The translations under genes were made by a program, and so were the position numbers. Shown here piece after piece: positions 26,803-35,032 of a stretch of DNA of 47,166 nucleotides. Source of the stretch: Acidobacteriota bacterium. Lineage in GTDB: Bacteria; Acidobacteriota; Vicinamibacteria; Vicinamibacterales; SCN-69-37. The stretch spans positions 1 to 47,166 of the forward strand of contig CANIII010000028.1 of the NCBI GenBank assembly GCA_947467605.1, written 5' to 3'. The notes beneath the pieces were generated by a model that worked only from the letters and a program-made list of their open reading frames with translations, was not told where the DNA came from and searched no databases. Each line of letters starts with the position of its first letter. The first letter of the stretch is position 1.

Positions 26803-27533
26803 CCGAATACTGCCGCGCGGTCGAAGCGCATCTCACCCGCGTCAACGGCGGCCACCTTGTCCGCATCGTCGGTCCCGGCTTCGTGCTGGTGCGCGATTGG
26901 GAAGCGCAGGGCATTCCCTTGTCATTGGTCACGCGTGCGATTGATCAGAAGGCGGATCGTCATCGACAAGGCGTAGCGGGCCGCAGCGGGCGGCCACTGC
27001 GTATCGAGTTCTGCGAGAACGACGTTCGAGAGTTGTTCGAAGACTGGAAGCGTGCGACCGGCATCAGCACAGGCACGACCGCGGACGCGTCGAGTGAGGC
27101 GACGGCGGGTGAGCCCGCCGAGGTCGCAGCCACCACACGTCGGCCGTCCTTGTCGAAGCACCTTGAGCGCGTGTCGGATCGACTCTCGCGACTGCTGGGA
27201 CGCCAGGATCTGTCCGAGTCATTTCTGGGTCAGGTGAATCGCACGATCGCGTCGGTCGCCGACGCGCGCGATCGCGCACGCACGGCACGCGGTGTGGCGC
27301 GCGATGAGATCGTCGCCGCGATTCGTCCGCTCGATCAGGACCTGCTGACAGCCGCGCGACTCGCGCTCAGTGCCGATCAGCTCAATGAACTGCAACGTCA
27401 GGCCGAGGCGGATCTCGCCGCGTTCAGGAATCGCATGGACGCATCCGCCTGGGGCAACGCGGTCACAGCGACGCTGACGCGGCTGATTCGCGAGCGATTC
27501 AGTTTGCCGGTCATTGATCCGGACGAGGTCTAG
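26784..27533 (+). CDS. Conserved-looking protein of unknown function
   Basis: 249 residues; I do not recognise the family. An N-terminal block of ~80 residues (EYCRAVEAHL, GPGFVLVRDWEAQGIPL, LRIEFCENDVRELFEDW) looks folded. A linker rich in Thr, Ala and Glu follows, then a mainly helical C-terminal ~120 residues with many Arg/Ala/Leu (SDRLSRLLGRQ, SADQLNELQRQAEADL), possibly coiled coil. There is no signal peptide and no membrane helix, so it is probably cytoplasmic. GTG at 26,784 has GGAGAGG 5-10 nt upstream and overlaps birA by 19 nt. Its stop is 1 nt before the next gene's GTG, so it is an operon partner of the ligase and the methyltransferase. Confidence 0.75.
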   Translation: MATSTVAEYCRAVEAHLTRVNGGHLVRIVGPGFVLVRDWEAQGIPLSLVTRAIDQKADRHRQGVAGRSGRPLRIEFCENDVRELFEDWKRATGISTGTTADASSEATAGEPAEVAATTRRPSLSKHLERVSDRLSRLLGRQDLSESFLGQVNRTIASVADARDRARTARGVARDEIVAAIRPLDQDLLTAARLALSADQLNELQRQAEADLAAFRNRMDASAWGNAVTATLTRLIRERFSLPVIDPDEV

Positions 27534-27534
27534 C

Positions 27535-28797
27535 GTGCCGTCATTTCTGGAACTGACAATCGAACGACCCGTGGCTGGCGGTCGCATGCTCGCGCGGCAT
27601 GAGGGACAGATCGTCTTCGTGCAGGGCGCGATTCCCGGTGAACGTGTGCGTGCGCGGATCGAGCGGCGGCAGAAGCAGGTGCTCTTTGCGGAGGCGGTCG
27701 AGGTTCTGGCCGCGAGCGCCGATCGCCGCGAGGCGCACTGTGACATCGCCTGCGGCGGCAGCGCCTACGCGCACATCGACTACGCGCGTCAGCGGGCGCT
27801 CAAGGGTGAGGTGATCGCCGATGCGTTCGCGCGCATTGCGAAGCAACCGCTCACCACGGCGGTGGAAGTGCTGGCGTCTCCCGAGTCGGGCTACCGCATG
27901 CGCGCACGCGTGCACGTCGTGCAGGGGCGCTGGGGCTTCTTCCGCGAAGGCACGCACGTCATGTGCGACGCGGCGTCAACGCGCCAGTTGCGCGACGACA
28001 CGACCCAGTCCATCGATGCCTTCGCAGCCGCGCAGCCGCAGGTGCTCGCGCACCTGTCGGCCATCACGATCTCAGAGAACGTGGACGCGTCCACGCGTGT
28101 GTTGCAACTCGAGGCGCGTGAAGGTGCACCGACGATCGGCAAGCTGGGTGGCGACATCGGCACAGGCATCGACGGCGTGACATCGATCGACGGCCCGGTC
28201 CTGGCGGGGGCAGCGTGGGTTGAGGAGTCCGCCCGCGCGATCTGGCCCGAAGGCGCGCCCATCGATCCCAACGTGACCTGGCGCCGTCGGCCGGCGTCGT
28301 TCTTTCAAGGCAACCGCTTCCTGATTGGCGCGCTCGTGAGCGAAGTGCTTCGCGCCACCGACGGTGCCCGCAAAATCATCGATCTGTACGCTGGCGGCGG
28401 ATTGTTCTCTGTGGCGATCGCCGCTCGTGGCGCCAATGTGGTGTCAGTAGAAATGGATGGCTCAAGTACGCGCGACCTCGCCGACAACGCGAAGCCCTTC
28501 GGCGAGTTTCTCGTGCCGCTCGTCGCACCGGTTGAAGCGATCGTCCGTCAACGTCCGCCATTCACGCCAGACATCGTCGTGATGGATCCGCCCCGCATCG
28601 GCGCCAGCCCCGAAGCCATTGCCGGCCTCATCACCTGGGCCGTGCCGCGCATCGTCTACGTCTCGTGCGATCCCCCGACGCTCGCACGCGACTGCGCGAA
28701 GCTCTTCGCTGCAGGCTACACGCTCACGTCACTGCAGGGATTCGATCTTTTCCCGAACACTGCACATGTCGAGTGCGTCGCGGTGTTGGAACGATAG
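27535..28797 (+). CDS. Class I SAM-dependent RNA methyltransferase (TrmA/RumA family)
   Basis: 420 residues. It starts at GTG 27,535, 1 nt after the previous stop. A TRAM-like beta domain (residues 1-58) precedes a remnant Fe-S motif: Cys69-x3-Cys73-GGS where the family has CGGC, so the third cysteine is Ser76; Cys144 may be the fourth ligand. The catalytic domain has IDLYAGGGLFSVAIAA (SAM binding), VVMDPPRIG and the nucleophile in YVSCDPPTLARD (Cys378), ending FDLFPNTAHVECVAVL. Such enzymes make 5-methyluridine in tRNA or 23S rRNA. Which site is modified cannot be told; if the cluster is lost the protein may resemble cluster-free members. Confidence 0.88.
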   Translation: MPSFLELTIERPVAGGRMLARHEGQIVFVQGAIPGERVRARIERRQKQVLFAEAVEVLAASADRREAHCDIACGGSAYAHIDYARQRALKGEVIADAFARIAKQPLTTAVEVLASPESGYRMRARVHVVQGRWGFFREGTHVMCDAASTRQLRDDTTQSIDAFAAAQPQVLAHLSAITISENVDASTRVLQLEAREGAPTIGKLGGDIGTGIDGVTSIDGPVLAGAAWVEESARAIWPEGAPIDPNVTWRRRPASFFQGNRFLIGALVSEVLRATDGARKIIDLYAGGGLFSVAIAARGANVVSVEMDGSSTRDLADNAKPFGEFLVPLVAPVEAIVRQRPPFTPDIVVMDPPRIGASPEAIAGLITWAVPRIVYVSCDPPTLARDCAKLFAAGYTLTSLQGFDLFPNTAHVECVAVLER

Positions 28798-28806
28798 TGT
28801 TGCGGA

Positions 28807-28834
28807 TGTAGCCGACGGGCTTCAGCCCGTCAGA
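28807..28834. repeat. Short REP-like hairpin between convergent genes
   Basis: gacgggc (28,814-28,820) pairs with gcccgtc (28,825-28,831) around a TTCA loop, within a tgtagccgacgggctt core. From general knowledge this motif is frequent between genes in Acidobacteria-like genomes. It lies in the 55-nt gap between two convergent genes and may serve as a terminator for both, though no T run follows. Confidence 0.55.
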
Positions 28835-28852
28835 CAAGTGTTGTTGATGTTG

Positions 28853-29527
28853 TTACTTCGCAGCGGCTCTGACGAGCCCTTGGAACAACCCCACAAACTG
28901 TCCGGTGGCCCAGAAGTTTTCGGGGTGCCACTGCACGCCGACGCAGAAGGTGGATGCGGGGCGCTCGATGGCTTCGACGACGCCGTCGGGTGAGACGGCC
29001 GAGACGACGAAGCCGGGCGCAGTATCTTTCACGGCTTGATGGTGGCGGCTGTTGACGGCGAGCGATGGCGCGCCGAGCAGCATCGAGAGGCACGTGCCGT
29101 TCGTGATGGCGACATCGTGTGCGATGGCGTTGCGCGGTTCAGTGATCGAGTGCGCGATCGATGACGGATGCTGACTCGGGAGGTCCTGAATCAGCGTGCC
29201 GCCGGCAGCCACGTTCAGGACCTGCACGCCGCGGCAGATCGCGAGCAGCGGAAGATCTTGCTTGATCGCCAGCTTCGCGAGCGCGAGCTCGTAGTCGTCA
29301 CGGACGGCGTTGGTCTCGACCGTCGGGTGTGGCGTTTCGCCGTATTCCTTCGGATCCACGTCCACGCCGCCCGTGAGGAGCAGGCCATCGCACTCATCGA
29401 GCGCGCCGGGCAACAGGTCTTTGGCGGCATCGAGGATGCGTACGCGTGCACCGGCGCGTTCGAGTGACGTGACGTAGTCGTCCTTCGGGAAGGCGACGCC
29501 AATGACGGGGGGAGTCGTTGGGCTCAT
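28853..29527 (-). CDS. Peptidase C26 / gamma-glutamyl-GABA hydrolase-type glutamine amidotransferase
   Basis: 224 residues, class I amidotransferase fold. The nucleophile is Cys98 in LLAICRGVQVLN, with the catalytic His201 and Glu203 in GVQWHPENF. LLLTGGVDVDPKEYGE is the oxyanion-region signature of the PuuD/peptidase C26 branch. It would cleave a gamma-glutamyl bond (gamma-glutamyl-GABA or a similar compound) in the cytoplasm; the exact substrate is unknown. It is the last gene of the mobA-argS operon, 4 nt after the argS stop. The hypothesis that it recycles a nitrogen compound has no support in this context. Confidence 0.88.
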   Translation of the reverse strand: MSPTTPPVIGVAFPKDDYVTSLERAGARVRILDAAKDLLPGALDECDGLLLTGGVDVDPKEYGETPHPTVETNAVRDDYELALAKLAIKQDLPLLAICRGVQVLNVAAGGTLIQDLPSQHPSSIAHSITEPRNAIAHDVAITNGTCLSMLLGAPSLAVNSRHHQAVKDTAPGFVVSAVSPDGVVEAIERPASTFCVGVQWHPENFWATGQFVGLFQGLVRAAAK

Positions 29528-29531
29528 CGGT

Positions 29532-31523
29532 CTACATCCTGGCTGGCACGTCGCAGCCCATGAGGTCGAGTGCCTGTGTCAGTTGACGTCGAACATAGGC
29601 CACTGCCGCGGCGCGCCAGAGCCTCACATCGCGCCGCTCTTCCTTGAGGATCGGCTGGCGGTGATAGAACGCGCTGAACGACTGCGCGAGACTGAACGCG
29701 AACTTCGCGACGACTGACAGTTCGAGCGACCGCACCGCCTGATCCACGACATCGTCGAGCCGTCCGGCCTCAAGCACAAGACCCCAGAGCTCGTCGCCGT
29801 CTTCGCCCGTGTTGATCGCGGCGAGATCCGCGGTGGCGAGTGCCGCCGTGACCGCGGCCTCGTCCAAGCCCTCGCGTTCGCGCAGCTTACCGAAGATGTT
29901 GCCGGCGCGCGCGACCGCGTATTGGAGATACGGTCCCGTCTCACCCTCGAAGCTCAGCGCTTCGTCGATGTCGAACGCGATGACCTTGTTGCGTGTGAAC
30001 TTCACGAGGAAGTAGCGCACGGCCGCGACGGCGATGGCTTCAGCGGTCGCGCGGCTCTCGTCCGCAGACAGCGCCGGATTGCGCTTGGCGACTTCGGCCT
30101 GCGCCGTATTCGTGAGGCGGTCAATCAGGTCGTCGGCCTTCACGCCAAGGCCCTTGCGGCCCGAGACCTCGACGAACGGCTTGCCGTCCGGATCCACTGT
30201 GTAGCCGAGCTCGCGCGCCGTCGCGTGCGAGAGCGCGACCATCTCGTACGCGAAGTGCGTGGAATGTGCCGCTTCGTTCTGAAAGCCCATCGTTGCCAGT
30301 GCCTGCTTCAGCAGCTTCTGTAGATAGGCCTGGCGCGTATCGATCACGTTGTAAACAGCAGACGCCTTACCAAACGGAGGAACATGCGCCGGTGCCAGCG
30401 ACGCGTCTGATGTCGTCGCAAATAGCGTCCGGCCGTCGATCTCGGTGAAGGCGCGGTAGCGGAAGTCCATGCCGAGCAGGCCGAACTTCCAGAATTGATT
30501 GGCGATGTCTTTGCCGATGTAAGTAACGACGCCGTTGGATCGAACGATGACTTTCTCGCGCTGTTCGGGGTCGTCTTCACCTTCCGGTGTGACAGGGGCG
30601 TCATCGTCCTCAATCGTCATCACCCAGCAACCGGCAAGCTTGCCCTCGGTCTGCAGGAAGATGGCCTTGCGCCGCTTCAGGTCCTCAAACGTCGTCGACC
30701 AGAACTTCAGCCGAAGTATGTCGCCTTCCCACGTGAGCAGGTCGTAGTCGACGTTGAGCCGCGCCATGGTCTTGAGGTGGCAGCGCACGATGCGGTCGGC
30801 AATGAACGCGCCCATTTCGGCGGTCTCATTGCCGCCTTCTTCGATCGCATGCAGTGCTTCGCCGCGCTTGGCCAGATTCGCCTTGTCGGCCTCGTACCAT
30901 TCGCCGACCCGCGCGTAGAGATCCCAGCACGTGTAGTCGAAGCGTGTGCTGTCGGCGAGTTGCTTCACGTCGGCGAGCGTCTTGCCTTCGATCTCGCGAA
31001 AGCCCACGACCACGTCGGCGACTTGCACGCCGGTGTCGTCGATGTAGTTCTGCACTTCGACGGGGCGGCCCTGGAAGCGGAGCAGTCGCACGAGCGTGTC
31101 GCCGAGTGCGGCGTTACGGAGGTGGCCGATGTGCGCGGCCTTGTTCGGATTGATGGCCGTGTGTTCGACGATCACTTTGCCGGCGTCGCTGGGGGCGAGT
31201 GGCGCGACCGTGCCTTCGAGCCGCGCGCGGAGGAACGTCGCACGGTCGAGGAAGAAGTTGAGGTAGCCGTTCGGCGCCGCATCGACGCGCGTGACGCCCG
31301 CGATTGGGCCGAGCGCCGCGACCAGTTCCTGCGCAATCGCGCGCGGGGCCTTCTTGAGGCGCTTGGCGAGCTCGAACGCAACGGGCACCGCCACGTCACC
31401 GAACGCGCGCTTGGGCGGCAATTCGAGCGCGATGGCCGGCAGATCCGCCGGGGCCAGGCCAAACGTGGTCGTGAGAATCTCGTGAAGGCGCGCGCGGATC
31501 GCGGCGTGAATCGGCAGAATCAT
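29532..31523 (-). CDS. argS: Arginyl-tRNA synthetase
   Basis: 663 residues, longer than the usual 550-600. It contains the N-terminal additional domain (Add1; AFGDVAVPVAFELAKRLKK), the HIGH motif in NPNKAAHIGHLRNA (His131-His134) with the Asn-rich prelude, YIDDTGVQ, and the KMSK-equivalent SGRKGLGVK (Lys in RKG). The C-terminal helical anticodon domain ends TQALDLMGCDVPARM. An acidic loop (EDDDAPVTPEGEDDPEQ) within the catalytic region accounts for part of the extra length. It charges tRNA-Arg. The ATG at 31,523 overlaps the mobA stop (ATGA), so expression is coupled. Confidence 0.97.
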   Translation of the reverse strand: MILPIHAAIRARLHEILTTTFGLAPADLPAIALELPPKRAFGDVAVPVAFELAKRLKKAPRAIAQELVAALGPIAGVTRVDAAPNGYLNFFLDRATFLRARLEGTVAPLAPSDAGKVIVEHTAINPNKAAHIGHLRNAALGDTLVRLLRFQGRPVEVQNYIDDTGVQVADVVVGFREIEGKTLADVKQLADSTRFDYTCWDLYARVGEWYEADKANLAKRGEALHAIEEGGNETAEMGAFIADRIVRCHLKTMARLNVDYDLLTWEGDILRLKFWSTTFEDLKRRKAIFLQTEGKLAGCWVMTIEDDDAPVTPEGEDDPEQREKVIVRSNGVVTYIGKDIANQFWKFGLLGMDFRYRAFTEIDGRTLFATTSDASLAPAHVPPFGKASAVYNVIDTRQAYLQKLLKQALATMGFQNEAAHSTHFAYEMVALSHATARELGYTVDPDGKPFVEVSGRKGLGVKADDLIDRLTNTAQAEVAKRNPALSADESRATAEAIAVAAVRYFLVKFTRNKVIAFDIDEALSFEGETGPYLQYAVARAGNIFGKLREREGLDEAAVTAALATADLAAINTGEDGDELWGLVLEAGRLDDVVDQAVRSLELSVVAKFAFSLAQSFSAFYHRQPILKEERRDVRLWRAAAVAYVRRQLTQALDLMGCDVPARM

Positions 31524-32110
31524 GAATTTTCTATTGTACTGAGGTCTTTCGGAGAATTGATGTTGGCGATCAGGCGCGACGGTTCGCCAAACGTCCGGAG
31601 CTCGTCGAGGCCGATCTCGCCGAGGGTCAGCACGCGTCCCAGGTCGGCCGCTCTGAGCCGGCCGGCCTCGATTTCCTGTCGAACGCGGGGCGCGGCATGC
31701 CGGCGATAGCAGGCGATGAGTGGCTCGGCGCCCGAGGGCGTGTGGACCCAGGCGCCGTCCGCGTCGCTGGCCAGATCGAGCAGCCGTTGCATCAGGGCAG
31801 TGGTCAGAAACGGCAGGTCGCAGGCCACGACCAGCACGCGGTCGGCGTCGGTCGATTCAAGCGCCGTGAGGATCGCGCCGAGCACGCCGGTGCCCGGGAG
31901 GACGTCGGGCACCACCCGAAGTGTTGTATCGGCAAAGCGCTCACGCTGGGTCGCCACGACAAAGAGATCGTCGGTCAAAGGTTGAAGCATAGCCACCTGT
32001 CGACTGATGATGGACAGGCCACTGATGTGTAGACGACTCTTGTCCTGCCCCCCGAAGCGCGTCGCGAGCCCGCCCGCGATGATGGCTGCTGCACTGCGCG
32101 TGTTCACCAT
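31520..32110 (-). CDS. mobA: Molybdenum cofactor guanylyltransferase
   Basis: 196 residues. The nucleotide-binding start AAIIAGGLATRFGGQDKSRL carries the LxGGxxxRxGxDK signature. VLVVACDLPFLT holds the metal-binding Asp typical of MobA. It transfers GMP to molybdopterin to make the bis-MGD-type cofactor. The start is ATG 32,110; the frame is open upstream but would overlap the divergent gene. Short for the family but complete. No molybdoenzyme is in the window. It heads the mobA-argS-C26 operon; only 15 nt separate its start from that of the divergent gene. Confidence 0.9.
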   Translation of the reverse strand: MVNTRSAAAIIAGGLATRFGGQDKSRLHISGLSIISRQVAMLQPLTDDLFVVATQRERFADTTLRVVPDVLPGTGVLGAILTALESTDADRVLVVACDLPFLTTALMQRLLDLASDADGAWVHTPSGAEPLIACYRRHAAPRVRQEIEAGRLRAADLGRVLTLGEIGLDELRTFGEPSRLIANINSPKDLSTIENS

Positions 32111-32125
32111 GTGCGTGCCCCCATC

Positions 32126-32731
32126 ATGACCGATGATCGTGGCGGGCACGTCGGCCGGCTGTTGGCCGCGGCGGTGCACCAGGCGATCACCGATGAATTG
32201 CCGACGCGGATCGATTTCTACGAACACTGGCTCCGGGGCGAACGGATGCGTGATGGCGGCGTGGGCCTGGCCCCGATGACGGCCGTGATGGGGTTCCTCC
32301 GCACGGAAGGGCAGCCGTACCACGTCGTGATGTCGCACGCGGGCCGCTTTGCGGCTGAGTGGACGCGCGATGCGATGCCGGCGATGCGCCGCCGCTGGTT
32401 GCTCGCGTTGCCTCGCTGGTGGCGCGCTCGCGCAGTGCTGAGGCTCGCGTCACGCGCGATTCGCGATGGCTACGCGCCCAGCAAAGTCGTGGTTCGCGTG
32501 AAGCGGGGACAGGCGCGGATCGAGATCCGGCACTCGCTCTTCTGCCGCGTGCGCGACACGCTCACCACGGCGCAGTGCGACTATCACGCCGCGCTGATTG
32601 CCGGGGTGCTGACGGCGTTCAACTTGCCGGCCGCCGTCACGATCGAGTGGTGTCTGGCTAAGGGCGATGGCTATTGCGTCATCGCCGCAGATCTGACCGG
32701 CGCGGCGGCTTCCGTTGAGGAGGTCTCGTGA
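32126..32731 (+). CDS. V4R-like (4-vinyl-reductase-type) domain protein
   Basis: 201 residues from ATG 32,126; a GTG at 32,111 in frame would add five residues. No signal peptide. The C-terminal ~70 residues show RHSLFCRVRDT, QCDYHAALIAGVLTAF and EWCLAKGDGYCVI, which match the Cys- and Gly-rich end of the V4R domain (C...G..xC) used for sensing or binding small hydrophobic or tetrapyrrole ligands. The N-terminal half (FYEHWLRGERMRDGGVGLAPM, RRRWLLALPRWW) is not recognised. It overlaps the next gene (GTGA at 32,728) and probably shares its function. The assignment is by pattern only. Confidence 0.5.
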   Translation: MTDDRGGHVGRLLAAAVHQAITDELPTRIDFYEHWLRGERMRDGGVGLAPMTAVMGFLRTEGQPYHVVMSHAGRFAAEWTRDAMPAMRRRWLLALPRWWRARAVLRLASRAIRDGYAPSKVVVRVKRGQARIEIRHSLFCRVRDTLTTAQCDYHAALIAGVLTAFNLPAAVTIEWCLAKGDGYCVIAADLTGAAASVEEVS

Positions 32732-34359
32732 TTGCGATGATGTTCGCGGTGATGTTCGGTGCGTTGGTTGCGGAGGGAGCGCCGGCCTACGTGCAAACGG
32801 CGCCGGCACCGGCGCTGGTGCTGCCGTTTGTGGTCGATGCTGCGCCTGGCACCTCCGGGCTTGCCGGCGCGCCGTATTGGTTTGGCGAGGCGGCGGCCAT
32901 TGCGCTGTCGGACGAACTGGCGGCGCTCGGCGTGATGGCCGCATCGCGCGATGAGCGTGTCGGCGTTTTTGAAGCGCTCCAACTGCCGTTGAATGCGCCG
33001 CTCACGCGCGCAACCGTCATCCGCACCGGTGAAGTGATCGGCGCCGCAGCGATCGTCGTTGGTGAAGTGCGGCTCGCCGAGCGCGTGAGTGTGCGCGCGC
33101 GCGTGATCGATCTCGCCTCAGGCAAGCAATGGCCCGACGTCACCGCCGAAGGGCCATCGTCGGACTTCTTCGGCCTGATGGCGAGACTCGCGAAGGGACT
33201 GAGCGCGAATCTCGCGCATAACGGGCCCGTCGTGCCCGTGCCGGCGCGGCCGTCGGTCGAAGCGTTTGAAGACTACGTGAAGGGCCTGGTCGCCACCGGC
33301 GCGGATGTGCAGGTCCGCTTTCTCGAAGCGGCTCTGGTGCATGCACCCGGCGATTCGCGCACACTCGTCGCCCTGTGGCACGCGCGCACGGCGCAGGGCG
33401 ATCACGCGCGCGCACTCGACGCCGCCTCGAAGGTGCCGGCCACGTCACGCGAATCTCGCGCCGCGCGTTTTCTGGCAGCGCAGTCGCTCATGGCGCTCAA
33501 GCGCTACGACGATGCGTTCAAGGCGCTGGAAGCGTTGCACAAGGAATCGCCGGCGCCCACCATTTCCAACGCGCTCGGCGTGTTGCAGTTGCGTCGTGGC
33601 CTGGGGTCGCCCGGCGGCTCGCCCGCGTACTTCTTCAATCGCGGCGTGGACGAATCACACGGCGATCCCGAAGTGGCGTTTAACCTCGGATATTCCTACG
33701 CGCTCGTCGCCGACACCACGTCGGCGGTGTACTGGCTGCGCGAGGTCGTGCGTCGCGCGCCGGCAGATGGCGCGGCGCATCTGGTGCTGAGCGCGCTCCT
33801 GGTGTCGCAGAGCAAACTGGTGGAGGCCCAACGCGAGTTTGATCTCGCGAAGCTCCTCGGGGCTGTGGATGGCGAGGCCGCGGCGCCCAACGACAAGATC
33901 GCGCGCGGTCTCGAACGCCTGCAGCCAGACCTCACATCGTCATTCGCGCGGCAGCCGGCCATGGCCGGCCAGGAGCAGGAACAGACCGCGACGTACTACA
34001 TCGACCGCGGCCGAAGGCTCATGGACGAGGTCCGGGACCGCGAGGCGATCGACGAGTTTCGTCGCGCCATCTACGTGTCGCCGTATCTGGATCAGCCGCA
34101 CTTGCTGCTCGGACGCGTACTGCAGCGCACCGGCCGGCTCGCGGAGGCCGTCGCGGAATTCACCCTCGCGCTCTGGTGTCAGGAGTCGGCCGACGCACAC
34201 GCGGCACTCGCGAGCGTGCACCTGGCCATGGGCAAACGCGACGCGGCACGCACATCCGCCCAGCGCGCACTGGCCATCGATCCCTCGAATGCGTTGGCAC
34301 GCGATGTCCTCCGGCAACTCGGAGGAAACTCCAGTTTTCACATGCTAATATCGCCGTAA
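32728..34359 (+). CDS. Secreted or periplasmic TPR-repeat protein
   Basis: 543 residues. The start is GTG 32,728, with GGAGG just upstream, overlapping the previous stop. A short signal peptide (MIAMMFAVMFGALVAEGAPA) leads to a domain of ~150 residues (ALVLPFVV, AIALSDELAALGVMAA, ERVSVRARVIDLASGK), resembling the TolB-like/FlgO-type domain that often precedes TPRs in this phylum. From ~190 to the end are helical TPR-like repeats, clearest at AREAIDEFRRAIYVSPYL-type units (residues ~430-540: AIDEFRRAIYVSP, AVAEFTLALWCQ, ARTSAQRALAIDPSN). It probably scaffolds protein complexes in the envelope. The partner is unknown. Confidence 0.78.
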   Translation: MIAMMFAVMFGALVAEGAPAYVQTAPAPALVLPFVVDAAPGTSGLAGAPYWFGEAAAIALSDELAALGVMAASRDERVGVFEALQLPLNAPLTRATVIRTGEVIGAAAIVVGEVRLAERVSVRARVIDLASGKQWPDVTAEGPSSDFFGLMARLAKGLSANLAHNGPVVPVPARPSVEAFEDYVKGLVATGADVQVRFLEAALVHAPGDSRTLVALWHARTAQGDHARALDAASKVPATSRESRAARFLAAQSLMALKRYDDAFKALEALHKESPAPTISNALGVLQLRRGLGSPGGSPAYFFNRGVDESHGDPEVAFNLGYSYALVADTTSAVYWLREVVRRAPADGAAHLVLSALLVSQSKLVEAQREFDLAKLLGAVDGEAAAPNDKIARGLERLQPDLTSSFARQPAMAGQEQEQTATYYIDRGRRLMDEVRDREAIDEFRRAIYVSPYLDQPHLLLGRVLQRTGRLAEAVAEFTLALWCQESADAHAALASVHLAMGKRDAARTSAQRALAIDPSNALARDVLRQLGGNSSFHMLISP

Positions 34360-34363
34360 CTCT

Positions 34364-35032
34364 ATGGCAGACGACGGTTTCCACGAGATTCAGCTGGGGA
34401 AGAAGCAACTTGTCTTCTCGTTCATGGCCGCTGCCGTCGCATTGGTCGTGACGTTCCTGTTTGGCGTCTGGGTCGGTCGCGATGTGCGCCGACAGGACAA
34501 CGAAATTGTGCCCGAGGTGCCGGTCGCGGCAGAGGCCACGACCGATACGCCGCAGCCGCCGACACAGGTCGCGGCCAACGAGCTCGACTACACCGCGCGC
34601 CTCCAGAGTGGCGGCACAAAGCCCGACGCGAAATCTGCCGAGCCGGTGAAGCCGACCGAACCGCCGACGCCTGCCGCGGATGTTCCGACGACCGATCAGC
34701 CGCCCACGCCGGCTGCTGCCGCCAAGGCTGCGGCGCCTAAAGATGCGGCGCCGAAGGACGCAGCGCCGAAGGAAACGACTTCGGCCGCCAAGCCCGCGCC
34801 GTCCACTGGCACGTGGCATCTGCAAGCGGCGGCGTTCAAAGAGAAAAAGCCGGCCGATACACTCGCGGCCCAACTCGTGAAGAAAGGCTACGCGGCCTAC
34901 GTCGTTACTACCACGACGGGCGTCTACCGATTCAAAGTGGCCGTCGGTCCGTTTCCGGATCGCGCCGCCGCGGAAGCCTCGTCGGCGAAGTTGAAGAAGG
35001 AAGAAAGGTTGTCCCCGTTAGTGCAACGCTAG
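34364..35032 (+). CDS. Membrane-anchored SPOR-domain protein
   Basis: 222 residues. A single membrane helix (about 18-38, FSFMAAAVALVVTFLFGVWV) is preceded by a short cytoplasmic tail (MADDGFHEIQLGKKQ). A low-complexity Pro/Ala/Lys linker (~45-148; repeated PKDAAPKDAAPKE) reaches into the periplasm. The C-terminal SPOR domain (~149-222: WHLQAAAFKEKKPADTLAAQL, YRFKVAVGPFPDRAAAE) binds septal peptidoglycan with denuded glycan strands. The role would be in cell division or wall remodelling. It is 4 nt after the TPR gene, and its 3' end overlaps the lnt frame. Confidence 0.9.
   Translation: MADDGFHEIQLGKKQLVFSFMAAAVALVVTFLFGVWVGRDVRRQDNEIVPEVPVAAEATTDTPQPPTQVAANELDYTARLQSGGTKPDAKSAEPVKPTEPPTPAADVPTTDQPPTPAAAAKAAAPKDAAPKDAAPKETTSAAKPAPSTGTWHLQAAAFKEKKPADTLAAQLVKKGYAAYVVTTTTGVYRFKVAVGPFPDRAAAEASSAKLKKEERLSPLVQR

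Noticed and set aside
30495..31709. 404-codon plus-strand open frame
   Set aside because: Antisense to argS, whose motifs are complete.
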